This document shows positions 1 to 12,480 of a DNA stretch of 64,000 nt, piece after piece. A program made the position numbers and the translations under genes. Each line of letters opens with the position of its first letter. Within the stretch, counting starts at the first letter, position 1. Origin of the DNA: Rattus norvegicus (taxonomy: Eukaryota > Chordata > Mammalia > Rodentia > Muridae). Location of the stretch: assembly GCF_036323735.1 (NCBI RefSeq), contig NC_086021.1, forward strand, positions 125,738,476-125,802,475, written 5' to 3'. A model generated the notes under the pieces. It was not told the origin of the DNA. It made no database searches and saw only the letters and a list, made by a program, of their open reading frames with translations.

Positions 1-115
1 GGGGCTGGGGATTTAGCTCAGTGGTAGAGCGCTTACCTAGGAAGCGCAAGGCCCTGGGTTCGGTCCCCAGCTCCGAAAAAAAGAACCAAAAAAATAAAAT
101 AAAATAAAAATAAAA
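1..115 (+). mobile_element. ID SINE (full length, young)
   Basis: Starts GGGGCTGGGGATTTAGCTC with the Pol III A-box-like TAGCTCAGTGGTAGAGC and B-box GGTTCGGTCCC, followed by an A-rich AAAT tail. The body is identical over about 75 bp to the copy at 8691. The left target-site duplication falls outside the window. Confidence 0.95.
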
Positions 116-365
116 CCTTCTTTGCCCAGTTACCATAAAAAAAATTCACAAAGATTATTAGCACATCAGAACATGGAGTTTGAAGTGACCTAAACCATGA
201 TCATATGTATTTGACTCCAGAATAAATTATTTTTCATCCCATTAAAGTGGATATTTTTAGCATGATCACTCAACTACTATAGTATGAGAAATCAGACTTG
301 CTACTTGTTTGAAATTTTTCTAAAGGGCCCTAGAGTGTATATAAACACATTTATTGTTAGCATCT

Positions 366-645
366 GTATCAGCTATTTTTTTTGTCATTATGATAAAATA
401 CCATTGTCAGAAGTAACTTGTGGAAGCAAGACTTTATTTGGGCTTATGGTTTTCTCTGGAGTAGAGTCCATTGTGGCAGAATGGCAGGCAGCATGCCACA
501 GGAATGACAGGTAGAACAGGAATCTGAGAGATCACATCTTCAAACAAGCAGAAAGCAGAGAGAGCAAACTGGGAGTAGGGCAAGACAATGAAATCTCAGA
601 GCCCTCTCCCAAAACCACATCTTCTCCAGCAAGATGGCACTTCCT
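366..645 (-). mobile_element. MaLR-type rodent LTR fragment (degenerate)
   Basis: The stretch TTATGATAAAATACCATTG ... TTTATTTGGGCTTATGG ... CAGCAAGATGGCACTTCC matches the reverse of rodent MaLR/MT-like LTRs as I remember them. It is diverged; the subfamily is not assigned. Confidence 0.55.
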
Positions 646-2324
646 AGATCAATCAGACAGCACCACCAACTGCAGACCAAGTGTTCCACTAACCTGAGTC
701 CTGGAAAACTTTTCACTTATACCTCCCTCCTACCAGAAGCAAACACAGAAATCTACCAAGAGACCCCTTTCCCTTTCCCCCAAGTCATTCTCAATGCCAC
801 ATTCCACAGGGACCCCTTCTCTGTCTGGAACATACTTGTTAGCAGCCACTGTTGCAAACAGTCAAAAGGGTCCTGAAGTCATCACAATAAGGGAGGCTTT
901 GCAAAACGACCTTAAAACTAGTCAAAATAACTCACTTGCAGAGCAAACTAGTCCACACCCACCACCTCGAGCAGTTAGAACATGACGCTAACCCGAAGTC
1001 GCAGGGGTCTCCAGTGATCCTGTTAGCTTCTGCCCGTAATCCACTCTAACCAGTCATAATACGGGAGCTGCTGGAGAAGCAAGGAGTTAGGGAATCAGGA
1101 GTGAGTAGAAATTTCTAGCTGGGAAACTTGGAACTTGAGATGCTGACTTTTTAGCAAGAAATTCTCAAAACTGCCAACCACTGCCTGCTACTGCCTGCAG
1201 GCTTAAAGCAGAGCAGCTCAGGGCTTGACTCTTTGTTAAGTAACGCCAGTCCCCAGACAGCTTCACCACAAAACTAAAAGATGAAATTAAGACGCAATTA
1301 AACACGGTCCCATTGCTAAGGCCCCAAATGGCAGAGGAGGTAACCCCACAGCACTAAAATGAGAGTAGACCAGGTAACCCCACTCAGTAAAATGAGAGTA
1401 GCCGATAACTCTCCCTACAGTGCACACGATGGCTCCAAGACTTCTAGGCTGAAAATACTGAAGCGATGCTTTCCACAGCTGATGCTGCTGCATAAGGGTG
1501 CAGCACTGAAGACCACACAGTTCTAGCATGCAATGTCCTTTCTTGTCACAGTTCCCACCAGGATACCTGAGTATGAGCAGTGAATGAGCAGGGGCCCAAA
1601 AGAGCCCAGCACTGCTTTTGTACCTGAGGCTCAATTCCCTCTGAACAGAACTCAGCTTTCACACCTCAGTAGAAGATGAGAGACACAAAGCCCCAGGTGC
1701 TGTCTTGTCTTTGCACCCTGCTACCCCGACCCTGAGGTGTGCTTTATCCTTTCTCGTGCCATTAAAAGTTCCCTTTCCCTCTCCACTTGTCTGACTTGCT
1801 TCTAAGTGTAGGAAGGTCTTCTAGGGGTGGCCTCTCTAACCCAAGGTGACCTCTCTCAAAGACCAAGTATTTTACCTGTTTGGAGGTGAGTTCATTACAC
1901 TGCGTCAGGTTCCTTTAATGGTAAGATCTTTAAAATGAATATGTCAAGTATCATGAACACTGGAAAGACAACAGGCGACACCTGTGGAAGTTGGGGCCTT
2001 GGTTTATCACTATATCCACCACGTTTCAAACAATACCCAACAAATAGCACTCAAAAGCACCTGCTCCTCTGAGTCCATTAACAGGGCAGAACATGGGTTC
2101 CCAACACACAAAAATATACACATTTTTTTTAGCAAACAAAATATTTCCTAAAAATTCTGCTTAATTACTATACATCAAATAGCACCAAGCTATATAGTGT
2201 GCCCCATTCACAAACATATGTACTCTATGCCAAATAAAAACTGAAAAAGATGACATTTTCAAGAAGTCAAGGAAGAGTCGGGCCTCTTTTTCCATATGGC
2301 TAAGAACGTAAGATGAAATAGGCT
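646..2324. other. Intronic sequence, no gene seen
   Basis: Mixed unique or unrecognised old repeat sequence. Short frames here lack coding features. A T-rich block around 1740-1800 may be further LTR material but I cannot name it. Confidence 0.5.
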
Positions 2325-2490
2325 GCTAAAGAAAACAGTGCAGAAGTTTCTAGAACAACTAAAAATAGAGGCCCTGTGGGATATGGCTATCCCACTTCTG
2401 AGGATGCAATGAAAGAACCGAGGAAGAATCTGGAAAAGACATCACTACACCAACTGCAGCATTGCGCACAACCGCCATGGAAAGACGTCA
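2325..2490 (+). mobile_element. Ancient L1 fragment (ORF2 C-terminal region)
   Basis: Phrases such as CTATCCCACTTCTGAGGAT and GCAGCATTGCGCACAACCG correspond to the end of mammalian L1 ORF2 in the plus orientation, heavily diverged. Confidence 0.6.
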
Positions 2491-2907
2491 GTCATGGTCC
2501 CATCTAGGATCTGCTTAGAACTCAGCAGTGGATCCCAGATAAGCAGGAGGTAGCAGGAGCTAGTTAATGTCTTCCCTGACTAGCAGCTGCTGCCGCCTTG
2601 CCTGGTACCTTTTAGTTTATCTTAAGGCTGCAAAGTTACAAGCTGTTACTTGAGGAGCTTTTTCTCTATGTACTATCTGCTGAAAACAGGAGAAACAAGG
2701 AAGCTGATTCCAGATCCTGGGGAAGAACTTAAGATACTGGGGAGTTAAACATCTAGCTTGTATCAAATGTCAGGTGAGGGCAAATGTTCCCAATGTTGTT
2801 CTTTGTCTCCAGTCCTACCCACTCTGTCAGCCTTGATATTAGAGATATTGAGAAAACACCTTAGTTTATGATCATTTTTCAGACATTGAATGTAGTTGGC
2901 TACAGGT

Positions 2908-2990
2908 TTGGGGATTTAGCTCAGTAGTAGAGCTCTCGTCTACTATCATGGTCAAGGCCCTGGGTTTGATCCCCAACATGGCACAAAAAC
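2908..2990 (+). mobile_element. Diverged ID-family SINE
   Basis: GGGGATTTAGCTCAGTAGTAGAGC and GGCCCTGGGTTTGATCCCC give A- and B-box remnants; several substitutions from the young ID copies show it is older. Confidence 0.8.
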
Positions 2991-4495
2991 AGACCTGAGA
3001 GCTCAGGACACACAGGCCTCAGCTACAGACAAGAGAAGCTGGCTTAGGCTAGCTTGCTAATATAAGTCAGGGTCATTAATGTGGCCAATTGCATTTTTCT
3101 GCGTTCTACTGTTACAACTTTCCCAATGCTGATGCCAGGCCTGAAAAATGAAACAGGAGCTCCAGATAATTGTCCCTGGGCTGGGCACCTTGGAGAAGCC
3201 AGCATCAATCACCATTTGGAAAACAAGTATCCAGTAGAATAGTTGAAGGAATTCACTCCTCTAACCCTGAAAGGGAGACACTCTACTGGAGATGTTAAGA
3301 CAGACCTGACTGTGGCCAGTCTGTTCACCATGGCCCCAAGGTTTGAAATGTCCAAAAGAGTCCAATGTCTCTATAAACAGTTTGCCAGCCGTGACATAAT
3401 GCAGGCTGTACTATCAGGAACCAGCACGCAGATAGTGGCTGAAATCATTTAGTTTGAAACTATGCACTAGTGTTAATGCAGCCAGGAAAAAAAATAGGAA
3501 GCTTTGCAAAAGAAATGCCCATTCGATATTCTGCACCCTTTATGATTGAGCTAGATGAAAACCTAGTACCAGCAATATCGGGGGTCTGGGCCAGCACTGC
3601 CAGGATTTCAATTCAGAAGTCTTTCGCTTGAAACATCTTATTCATTATACAAACGAAACAGAATTTGTGCAGCAGCCATAGCAAGACCATACTCTGGAGC
3701 TTGAGAACTAAGGCTGGAACCACCAGGAAAAACCCTGTGCCTTTAACAGATGTACTTAAGCATCACACTGGGCCACCCTGTCTGTCTTCTAGGTTACTGT
3801 TAGGTTTGTTTTGTTTTCTGAACTGGAGTGGGAATTTATTCTCTGGTTCTATTCATGGCACTAGATTGTGTCTGTCTTTTTTGGGAAACCCATACTGCTC
3901 CTAGCTCCCTGGGTAACCCCTGGACCTTAGGGACAGAGCAGCTGGCCTCCTCATCTAAACACACATGGGAGGGGATGCAGAGAGAGGTGGAGGTAGGCAA
4001 TACCTTGAACTAAACTTACATTTTTCACTGCCACCATCTAGAACGAAAGTTCAAAGTGACAGAAATCAACCAAAATGTCAAGTTCTACCACGATGTCATT
4101 TTGTAAAATAAATATGAAAAGCTTTTCCTGTGTGCACACAAGGTAAGGACCCTGAAATACAACACTTTTAATAGGGAGCTAAGTCTCGAATTTTCCCTGT
4201 AAGTAAACACAGGCTCACCCGGAATGACTTGACCTGCCTGTGAACCGAAAGGGATAAACACAGTTCAAAGGTTGACATAGCATGGATTCCCAAGAAGCCT
4301 TTCCAGCAACCACTACCCACTGCCGTAACATGACGTCCCAATTCAAAGTAATCCCACAAATACCCATGCTGCCCCCGCTGTACAGGTAGATGCTGTTAAG
4401 AGAAAACAATATCTGGCCATATTTATTCAGTACAAACTGAAGCGCTGGAATCATTTTATAATCAAAGACCAAAGAAATAACAATTTTCCATACTT
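2991..4495. other. Intronic sequence, no gene or clear repeat
   Basis: Apparently unique intron sequence with only short chance frames (longest about 79 codons, no domain). I see no recognisable element. Confidence 0.5.
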
Positions 4496-4631
4496 CCAGA
4501 GGTGTCAGATTTCCTGGAGCTGGAATTACAAACATTCGTGAGCTGCCTAATGTGGGTGATGGGAATCCACCCCTGTCCCCTGCACAAGCAGCCAGTGCTC
4601 TCAAGTCCTGAGCCATCTCTGCAGCCTGCAC
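4496..4631 (-). mobile_element. B3/B2-type SINE
   Basis: Contains the reverse of the tRNA-derived head: GGAATCCACCC ... AAGCAGCCAGTGCTCT ... TGAGCCATCTCTGCAGCC, typical of B2/B3 read on the opposite strand. Confidence 0.8.
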
Positions 4632-4780
4632 GTCTGACACATCGGCTCCCCAAAGGCTATCTCCTACAGACAAGCTCAACCCCCAAAATGTATTTCTTAA
4701 CCAATTGAAGATGGTATAATTATTTCTTTAAATTTTCAAAGATCTTTGAATTTCCTGCCTTGGCCCAAGGTAAGTCAGCA

Positions 4781-5022
4781 GCTGGGCGGGTGGGGGGGGG
4801 CATGTCTATAATCCTAGCACTCAGAAGACAGAAGCAGAGGGATCCCTGCAAACTGGAGGCCAGGCTGCTGGTCTTCATATATATATGTATATGTATATGT
4901 ATACGTATACGTATATATTTGTATATGTATGCGTATATGCATATATATGTATATGTATATATGTATATGTATATATATGTATATGTATATAATACATCAT
5001 AATCTCATGTGTGTGTGTGTGT
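4781..5022 (+). repeat. B1 fragment followed by (TA/TG)n microsatellite
   Basis: A short B1-like piece (CATGTCTATAATCCTAGCAC) runs to about 4876. An alternating TA, TG and CG dinucleotide tract follows to about 4993, then a (TG)7 tract at 5009-5022. The 80-codon frame across it is low-complexity. Confidence 0.8.
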
Positions 5023-5531
5023 ACTGAATCTGCTAACAAAGCCAACAAGCTGTTTTATCCTGCAATTTGATGTGCTCGTTTAATTTAACTTGCATATAAA
5101 AAGATGAACGGAGGATAATTATGAAAATCTTGAAATAAGAGGAACACCATGGGAGATGGGGCTAAGGGCTGAATCTTCTTTACCAGAGCAGGGGCTCTGA
5201 ACAGATAAACAGGAAGCCAAAAAAGTAGGCCAGGAACAACGGAAGACTGAGGACAGTAAAAATGTTACCTCCACTAACTATGAGGCAAAAGGGGGTTTCT
5301 CAAAATTAAATTTTAAATTTAGCATATAAAGTAATGGGTTTCATTATGGCCTCTCCATCCATGTGCGTCATTATACTTTGTTCTAAGTCGTCCCCCTTCC
5401 CCACTGCCCTGGCCCTGCTTGATGGTCCCTCTCTCTTCCCAAATAGTGGCCTCCTTCTTCTGTTTTCATGTCCCCTGTGTTCCATTTCTGCCTCTTCCCT
5501 GCTCTGACCTTGGCTCCTCTCCTTAAGATGT

Positions 5532-5642
5532 CTTGTTCCACGGTGGCCCACACCTTTAGTGCCAGCACCTGGGAGGCAGAGACACGTAGACTTCTGTATG
5601 TTCAAGGCCAGCCCGGGCTACAGAGTGAAACCCAGTCTCAAT
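5532..5642 (+). mobile_element. B1 SINE
   Basis: GGTGGCCCACACCTTTAGTG, CTGGGAGGCAGAGAC, AAGGCCAGCCCGGGCTACAG and AACCCAGTCTCAA follow the B1 (7SL-derived) consensus in order. Confidence 0.85.
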
Positions 5643-5705
5643 TAACAACTCTTTTCCCTCTCTCCTGTGGCCCCTTGGAAAAGGGATTCAATTGCTGTTG
5701 TTGTT

Positions 5706-5896
5706 TAAATTCTTTTATTTATATTATTGTGTGGGTGCAGAGCTGTAAACATGAATCCTGTGCATGTCATAACAAGCTTTGGGAGCCAGAGGACACCGGG
5801 AGGGAGGTTCTCTCCTATTGTGGGATCTGAGGGTTGAGCTCACGTTACCAGATTTGCATGATAACAACTTCTATCCACTGAGCCATCCAGCCCAAC
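5706..5896 (-). mobile_element. B2/B3-type SINE
   Basis: Ends in CCACTGAGCCATCCAGCCCA, the reverse of the tRNA-like head. Upstream AGCCAGAGGACACCGGGAGG fits the SINE body. Confidence 0.75.
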
Positions 5897-6261
5897 CCAG
5901 AAGTTCTTAATAACAAGGCCTGGCACATTCAGAAAAGATTATCTTACTTCCATGTTCACACAGAGTTCTGAGACTGGAGTTAGCTCTCCATAGGCAGTAA
6001 GGACAAGGCCCCACAACAGACTGTAAACTAGTCACACAGCCTGAGGCCAGAACAGTGGAGTGACTGGAACAAGAGCTCACAGAACAAGGAAAACAAGTTG
6101 GGAGAGAGTGGACAAAGGTGACCACAAGGTGTGGCCACTTCCGTTTCCAGAGGGTAACACATGACAGCCTCTGCAACTGTAGGAAGAAAGCACGCAAAGG
6201 CCTAAGTGACCACTGATTGTCCAGTACCCTGTTCCCTAAACAGACCAGAGGTTTAAGAGTT

Positions 6262-6377
6262 TTGAGAGAGAGAGAGAAAAAGAGAGCAAGAGACAGAGAC
6301 AGAGAGAGACAGAGACAGAGACATAGAGAGAAACAAAAAGACAGAGACACAAAGAAAGAGACAAAAACAGAGAGAGC
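6262..6377. repeat. (GAGACA)n / GA-rich microsatellite
   Basis: Purine-only plus strand with repeated GAGACAGAGAGA units. It creates misleading S/L/C-rich frames on the minus strand. Confidence 0.9.
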
Positions 6378-6484
6378 CAGTATTTAAAAGAAAAGATACT
6401 AGGTTCTTCATAATAAGGAGTAGGAAGTACTTTTCTAATTATAACCAAATATCTAGACGGAATTAAAGATGAATATTGAAATCT

Positions 6485-6545
6485 GGACCTGTGGTATAGC
6501 TCAGTGGTAGAATAGAAGCTTAGAATTCATGAAGACCTAGATTCA
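6485..6545 (+). mobile_element. Degenerate ID-like SINE head
   Basis: GTGGTATAGCTCAGTGGTAG resembles the ID A-box region; the B-box half is barely recognisable. Confidence 0.4.
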
Positions 6546-6639
6546 CTCAGGAGTGGAAAGAGGTGGTGGTCAGGAAAGGTATGGTAAGGAGGAAACGTAT
6601 TAAAGACCTTCTGGGTAAAAAAAAAAAAAGCTATTAGGT

Positions 6640-7310
6640 AAAGTCAAAATACAATTCACACTCTGAGAGGCAAACACCTGCGATTTAATCACAAATGACT
6701 AATCTTCCTAATACATAAAAAGCTCTCAACAATTGGGAAAGAAAAAAGCCAAACACTTACTAACAAAAGTGCACCCAAAAAACAGCAGGGAGGCAGGTCA
6801 AAGGAATTGAAAGGTAGGTGGCCTGAAGAAAGATAAGGAGAGATATCAGATTTCAGAGTAAGAAATTAAAACTGAATCCAGACGTCATCTTTCTCCCATC
6901 GTGCCTACAACACGGCATATTGGTAAGGCTATGGAGAAGCTGTGACTTTGTTCATGGCTGATGAGAATCTCAGTACTTTCTTTATACACCGAGGAAGGAG
7001 TGTCTGAGGGATTCATGACAGTACTGGAGCAACGGCAACCGAAACAGCCCACGTATTTATCCTCTGACCTGCAGGTCCTATTCTGATGAGTCCATGCAGT
7101 AGGCGCCCTTACAAATAGGAAACCACAGAAGGAAGCTCCTTGTAGCAGCATGATGTATAAAAGACTTCAAACAGTGAATGCACACCAACAGAGGACCGGC
7201 TGAACAAACTGTCCAACCAAGCACCATAAACCATGAAACCAGACGAGAGACGTTTCAGGAAGGCGAAGACACCAAGCGCAGAACAGACTTGCATGTGTTA
7301 ATGCCAGCTG
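6640..7310 (+). mobile_element. Ancient L1 ORF2/3' fragment
   Basis: Blocks recognisable from the mammalian L1 3' region occur in order (cannot-find-match style text: AATACATAAAAAGCTCTCAA, GGCTATGGAGAAGC, TGCACACCAACAGAGGAC). All frames are broken. Confidence 0.6.
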
Positions 7311-7681
7311 ACCCAAAACAGCCAAATAAAACACATATTAGACATCTAGTGGGGGCCAAAGCCAAGTGTCCTCACTACCAGCATGCTATGTGTGATTTAA
7401 AGGCTCTGCTAAAAGTCAGCCACACTGGGGCCACAGCAAAGGGCTACTGGACTCACTGGGTTTAGGTTCCAAACTTGGAGCCTGAGGATGAATTATTCAG
7501 AGAAGGGCCAGATTGCAAGCTACTGTCACACATGCACAGACATCAAAGCCTGAGCATGCATGGCTGCTCAGGGCCGTGGCTGGTCAGAGGGGAGGCTAAC
7601 AGCACCAGCCATGAAAGACCTCACAGGCTATGAGTCTGAACTTTACCACGGAGGCCACAAAAGGCCACTGGAGACTTTTGT

Positions 7682-7902
7682 TGTTGTAGTTGTTCATTTA
7701 TCCATTTATTTAGTGTGTGTGCATGTGCATGTATGTCCATCACATGTATGCAGGAACTCACAGAGGTCAGGAGAGGGCATTAGATCCCCAGGAATAGGCG
7801 TTACAGGCAGTTGTGAGCCACCATGTGGGTGCTGGGAATTGAACCCAGGTCCTCTGAAAGAGCAGCAAGTGTTCTCAACTGCTGTGCTATTTCTCTAGCT
7901 AC
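7682..7902 (-). mobile_element. B3-type SINE
   Basis: GGAGAGGGCATTAGATCCCC, GTTGTGAGCCACCATGTGGG, GGGAATTGAACCCAGGTCCT and a degenerate head CTATTTCTCTAGCTAC fit a B3/B2 element on the minus strand. Confidence 0.85.
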
Positions 7903-8523
7903 ACCGGAGGATTTTAGGCAGCCATGTGAAATCATCAGATATGGATTTTTCTCCTGACTGCAGGGGAAAGGAATGGGTGAGACAGAAGCCACATTAGCAT
8001 CACTGTGTGAACATGGATACACAGTGGAGAGGGAGATCCTAGCAGTGCACTATTAGGCTCAACTGAAAGGAGCAAACAGTCGTGTGAGAAGTGAAAGCAG
8101 GGCCAGAGCAGAGGGGAAGCCCAGGGGGCCTCCAGCACCATCCAGGCCCCAGAGGACCACCTTCCATCCGTGCAGAGAGCTGAGGTGTCTTTGCTCAAGT
8201 ATCTCTGAAATAGGAGACGGTCTGGGTTCCTGAGGGTGGGGGGAGACTCATGTCGCTTCTCCAACTTCACTATTAACTGTATTCTGGTACTCAACCAAAA
8301 ACTGGGTTGTGAGGCCAGCCTTGCAGTTGATAGAGGACACCTCACCAGAGAATGAGTTGGGGTGTGAGGATCCACTGATGTAGTAATACTCGAGAGGAGA
8401 GCACAGGAAATGAACACACCGAGCTTCACACAGGCTCAAGGAGACAATACCAGAAGAACATAAAGGCTTGAATCATGAACAGCCACCCACTAACTTGTTT
8501 TTCATATTCTCCAAGTCTCTGGC

Positions 8524-8623
<100 letters not shown>

Positions 8624-8690
8624 TTGACATTTGACCTCTGGTTAACAGTGCCAATTGCTTAGTGAGGCAATTAGAAGACAGTCTTCTAGG

Positions 8691-8792
8691 GGCTGGGGAT
8701 TTAGCTCAGTGGTAGAGCGCTTACCTAGGAAGCGCAAGGCCCTGGGTTCGGTCCCCAGCTCCGAAAAAAAAAGAACCAAAAAAAAAAAAAAA
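8691..8792 (+). mobile_element. ID SINE with perfect 16-bp target-site duplication
   Basis: The body matches the young ID at position 1. It is flanked by AAGACAGTCTTCTAGG at 8675-8690 and 8793-8808, a perfect duplication showing recent L1-driven insertion. Confidence 0.97.
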
Positions 8793-9054
8793 AAGACAGT
8801 CTTCTAGGGTTTGCTCATTAAATAAAAACCCATAATCCATCTTAGGAGCAGGAAGGCTCCTGTGGGTATAAGGTGGTTCAAGATGACCACAGGGGTGGTC
8901 AGGAGATTTCAATAAGACACACAAGAGATAAAAGCAGGGAAAGCAACTCGGACGTCTCCACCAGAACTGGCACACTGCTGAGCATCTAGGGCAGTCAAGG
9001 AGGCCGCTCAGGGGCGGTGATGCTTTATGCGTAGTCATTTTAAAAACCACTTCT

Positions 9055-9180
9055 CCTAAAGGCCTGCTCTAATTGTTTTAATTAGACTTTTATGAGCTCA
9101 TAAGAAAATGGCTTTAAGACATTTTTAATTAGTGCTAACATTAGCCTATTAACCTGGTAGTTATAATTAAATATGGAGAT
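9055..9180. other. AT-rich candidate conserved element with homeodomain cores
   Basis: Several TAATTA/TTAATT cores (9071, 9079, 9126, 9166 region) surround a 14-bp palindrome TTATGAGCTCATAA at 9090-9103. It matches no repeat I know. Conservation is inferred from texture only. Confidence 0.35.
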
Positions 9181-9249
9181 AAACCAACATTTCAGTGACC
9201 TATGAGCTAGCTAGTCCTTGGGCTGTCTGGGTTATGTTTGTGACCACAC

Positions 9250-9271
9250 AGAAAAAAAAAAAAAAAAAAAA
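9250..9271 (+). repeat. Poly(A) tract
   Basis: About 20 consecutive A residues; no SINE body recognised upstream. Confidence 0.85.
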
Positions 9272-9289
9272 GACCAGAAGGGCAAGGAC

Positions 9290-10204
9290 AGGTTCTCTGC
9301 ACAACCGAATGTCTTGTCTTTGAGAACATAATGGTTTTAGCTTCACAAAAGGGTCTGTGGTCACCAAAACTAGGGACTGACTTTGCTTCTGAAAGGTCCC
9401 CAAACTTTAGCTCTATAGAATGTTCCTGACAGCCAAGCTTCCACAGACAATGTACACACACCCCTGTGGCTCAAGCAGCAGCCCTGCCTTGGCTTCATAC
9501 TAGTTTTTGTTGTCTTAAAACAGGGAATCTTGGGAAATGTAGCATTTTTCAGTTTGAAGGTCTATTGTTTTATGTTAGAAGGACTAAAGCCCAAGTACTT
9601 TGGAAAGTGCTTAAGACTGTGAAAATAAAACTACAATCTATCTTTTTCCCATGAAGATGGTGTTAAAGAAAAAGCAGAGATTCTCATGTCTGGAGCCCCC
9701 GACAACGCAGCTGGAGCTCAGAGAAGCTGGGGCAAGCTGCTCATGTGACATAAATCTGTGAGAGGCCCGGGGAACAACAGTCCTGCCATGAGGCCGATCT
9801 CTAGCAGGTTTCTTGATTCCCAGAAGTCCAACCCCTGGCCACTGATCCTCCCAAACTAAACTTGTCATAAGCTGTTTACAGAGCAAGTCTGCACAGCCAA
9901 ATCATCCCCCTCTGGCCCATGTCTTCCCTCTCTTGCCTTCGTCTAGAGTTCCTCCATTTTTTTAATCCCACTTTTGTAACCCATCTCTTACGATTGGTGA
10001 TATTTTTTCCCTTTTGTTCAAAGCCCCCATTGTAACTCCTTCAATCTAACCTAGTTCTGCTTCTTCTCATTTGTAACCCTAAATCATCTTAGGGTATTGG
10101 TTTTTAAAATCTGCAGACACAGATATGAGAATGGCAAGCCCTCCTGGTCTCAGCACTGCATGCAATATCACACGTGCTCTGAACACAGATATTTCTAGGC
10201 GTCT
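9290..10204. other. Intronic sequence, no gene seen
   Basis: Unique-looking sequence with short chance frames only; a pyrimidine-rich stretch lies at 9900-10060. Confidence 0.5.
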
Positions 10205-10560
10205 GTTTCACTTTCAGGGCTTCTACAACAAATCAATGCTTTGACATTTCCGAAATCTTCTCTCTTACAATTCTGGGGGCCAGAAGCCCCTGGACCATCA
10301 GGGTTGGTTCCTCCAGACACTCAGGGGAAAACCTCCTTCCTCGTCCTCCCAGCTTCTAGAAGTAGCCTGAATTCGTTGTCTCATGCCCTCTTTCCACAGT
10401 CACAGCTCCTCCTGCAGGTATCTTTTTCTAGCGCTCCAACTTACATGTGTTATTATATTTAGAGTTGGACCAGTGGATCCAGGAAACTCTCCCCGTCTCA
10501 AAATGCTTAAGTGAATCTCCCTCACAAAGTCCTTTTTGCCATGGAAGGGCCTGTCTAAGA
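10205..10560 (-). mobile_element. MLT1/MST-like MaLR LTR fragment
   Basis: TTCAGGGCTTCTACAACAAA, TTACAATTCTGGGGGCCAGAAG, GGTTGGTTCCTCC and CACAGTCACAGCTCC follow the reverse of mammalian MLT1/MST LTRs, strongly diverged. Confidence 0.65.
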
Positions 10561-11829
10561 ATTAGGGCCAGGATATCTTGGGGTTAATTACTCAGTCATG
10601 TCAGTGACTCAGTGCATTCCTAAGTTCTGAGAGCAACACTGGGGAACAGTGAGTAAGAAATTGAGGCTATCCCTAGATCTGCAAGGAAGCTAACTTGGAC
10701 CCCATCCTTGCAGAGCACTGCAGAGGACTTCAGATGAAATCACAGCTCTTCCTCACACCTGACTTAAGCCTGCTAAGGCCCGAGCTAGCCCGTGCTCCCA
10801 GGAACTGAGAATATATAATTGTATTGTTTACCATCATGTGTTCAGTAATCTGTTACGTAAGAGAGGAAACTATTGTAGGTGACAAGCAGAACATGAGCAG
10901 GGAATTAATGAATAATCTTTGGGAAGTCAATAACCGACATGAAATTACATGAAAATTTTAGAGTTTCCATAAAGATAAACAATTAGTCAAAGAATGAGCT
11001 CATGATTTGTATCGTTTATTTAACAAGCTAATAGCCCGTACAAGATGAGGAACACTGAATTAGGAGCCTAATGAAACCATTAAAAGTTGACCTCTTGAGA
11101 TGTTTCTTTCATATCATCTGGCATGATATAAAAGGATACAGAAATTCTATGAACAAAACCTGGGGTCTCAGAAATCATTTGTTGTGGGTATCCTTCCAAC
11201 TCACTAGAACAAACTCAACAGTGGAGATGTAGGAGTCTATTCCACTGCAAATCAGTTTTGAGAAAAACAGTACAGACTCTCATCATTAGAGCAAGTCTTA
11301 CTAGAACTCTCGTATACAGTGGGCAGTACCTGCCTTCCTCAATTGTCACCTCAACCTCATGCCCTTTCCCCAACTCTCTACAGTGGCCCTTCACCTCTCA
11401 GTATTAAAGATGTTCTAGAACACTTTCCCAAGTGTCTCAGAATAGGACCTCTAAGTTCGTCTTCCTTCATCTTGGGAGTGGGCTACATGGACTCTGCTCC
11501 AGCCATTCAGATGACCAATGCCTGATCTCTTTGGCATGATCTCCTAGTAACCAAAAAAGGATCTAACCAATCAGAGACTGAATCCGAAATCTTGAATCTA
11601 ATGCCAACCCCTGCTCTGTGCTGATCCCTGCTGAGTGACCCAAAAGCTAAACTGGAAAGACGTTCAGAAACAAGTCCTGAATTAGCAAATGGGACTTTAA
11701 TTGGCAGGAGCTAATGAAGCTATAATTATTCCATCCAGTTCAGCGTTTCTCAAGTACTTGTGAACCTGCAACCCACTGAGTCGAGCACTATGGAGGATGA
11801 AGATTCCTAAAACAAGTTCCTGACATTCC
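10561..11829. other. Intronic sequence, no gene seen
   Basis: AT-rich, apparently unique DNA. No exon-like frame flanked by splice signals was evident. Confidence 0.5.
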
Positions 11830-12110
11830 CAAGGCTAGCATGTGATGATGGCAGAGGCATGAAAACAACTAGTGAAACCTCAAGGCAGGGTAAAGATAAG
11901 GTGGATCAGAGACAGAAGCATTGTGGGAAAGATAAGACATCTTGTGGTGGGCCTTGAACAGTGAGTGGGTGAGGAAGGACTCAGTCAAAAGCAAACTGGT
12001 CAACATTCGCAGGAAGCTGAGAAGAAGTGGGAGGGGAGACAGGGACTGACAGCTGGGCTCCTCCTGATGTGGAGTTGAGGTCAGATGGGAACCAACTGTA
12101 AAAGGTCAGA
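11830..12110 (+). repeat. Possible ancient mammalian-wide repeat
   Basis: Purine-rich text such as GGTGGGCCTTGAACAGTGAG resembles old mammalian interspersed repeats, but I cannot place the family. Confidence 0.3.
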
Positions 12111-12289
12111 ACAGGCTAATGCTATCCCACAGGACCTGAGGTGCCAAGGAAGGGTGGCAGTTGCGCTGCTGCTGTGTGTTCCCTCGTGAACAGTGCTTTC
12201 AGAAAGCAATGCCAACAGCGTTGGAAAATGGCCTGTAGAAGACTGGAGAAATGAATCGCAGTTAGGACTCCATTACAATAACGCAGGTG

Positions 12290-12480
12290 CTGACTATGCA
12301 AGTTCTTGGGCACTAAGCAAGGACCTTACATTATCTCATTTCCTATTCAAGACCTCACAAAAAATAGGTGCTATTACTAACCTCATTTTCTGCCTGAGAA
12401 AAGCTGGGCTTGGTCAGGACGAGAATCAAGGTTGGTGGACAGAAGTAATAGCTCCTACTTTTGAGCCCAAGGCTTGGGGA
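12290..12480 (-). mobile_element. MIR SINE
   Basis: TTGGGCACTAAGCAAGGACC, TTACATTATCTCATTTCC, GGTGCTATTACTAACCTCAT and TTTCTGCCTGAGAAA match the reverse of the MIR consensus. Confidence 0.75.

Noticed and set aside
8691..8792. tRNA gene-like A and B boxes (also at 1, 2908, 23483 and 61407)
   Set aside because: These are ID SINEs with A-tails and target-site duplications, not tRNA genes; the body cannot be taken as a tRNA gene on box motifs alone.
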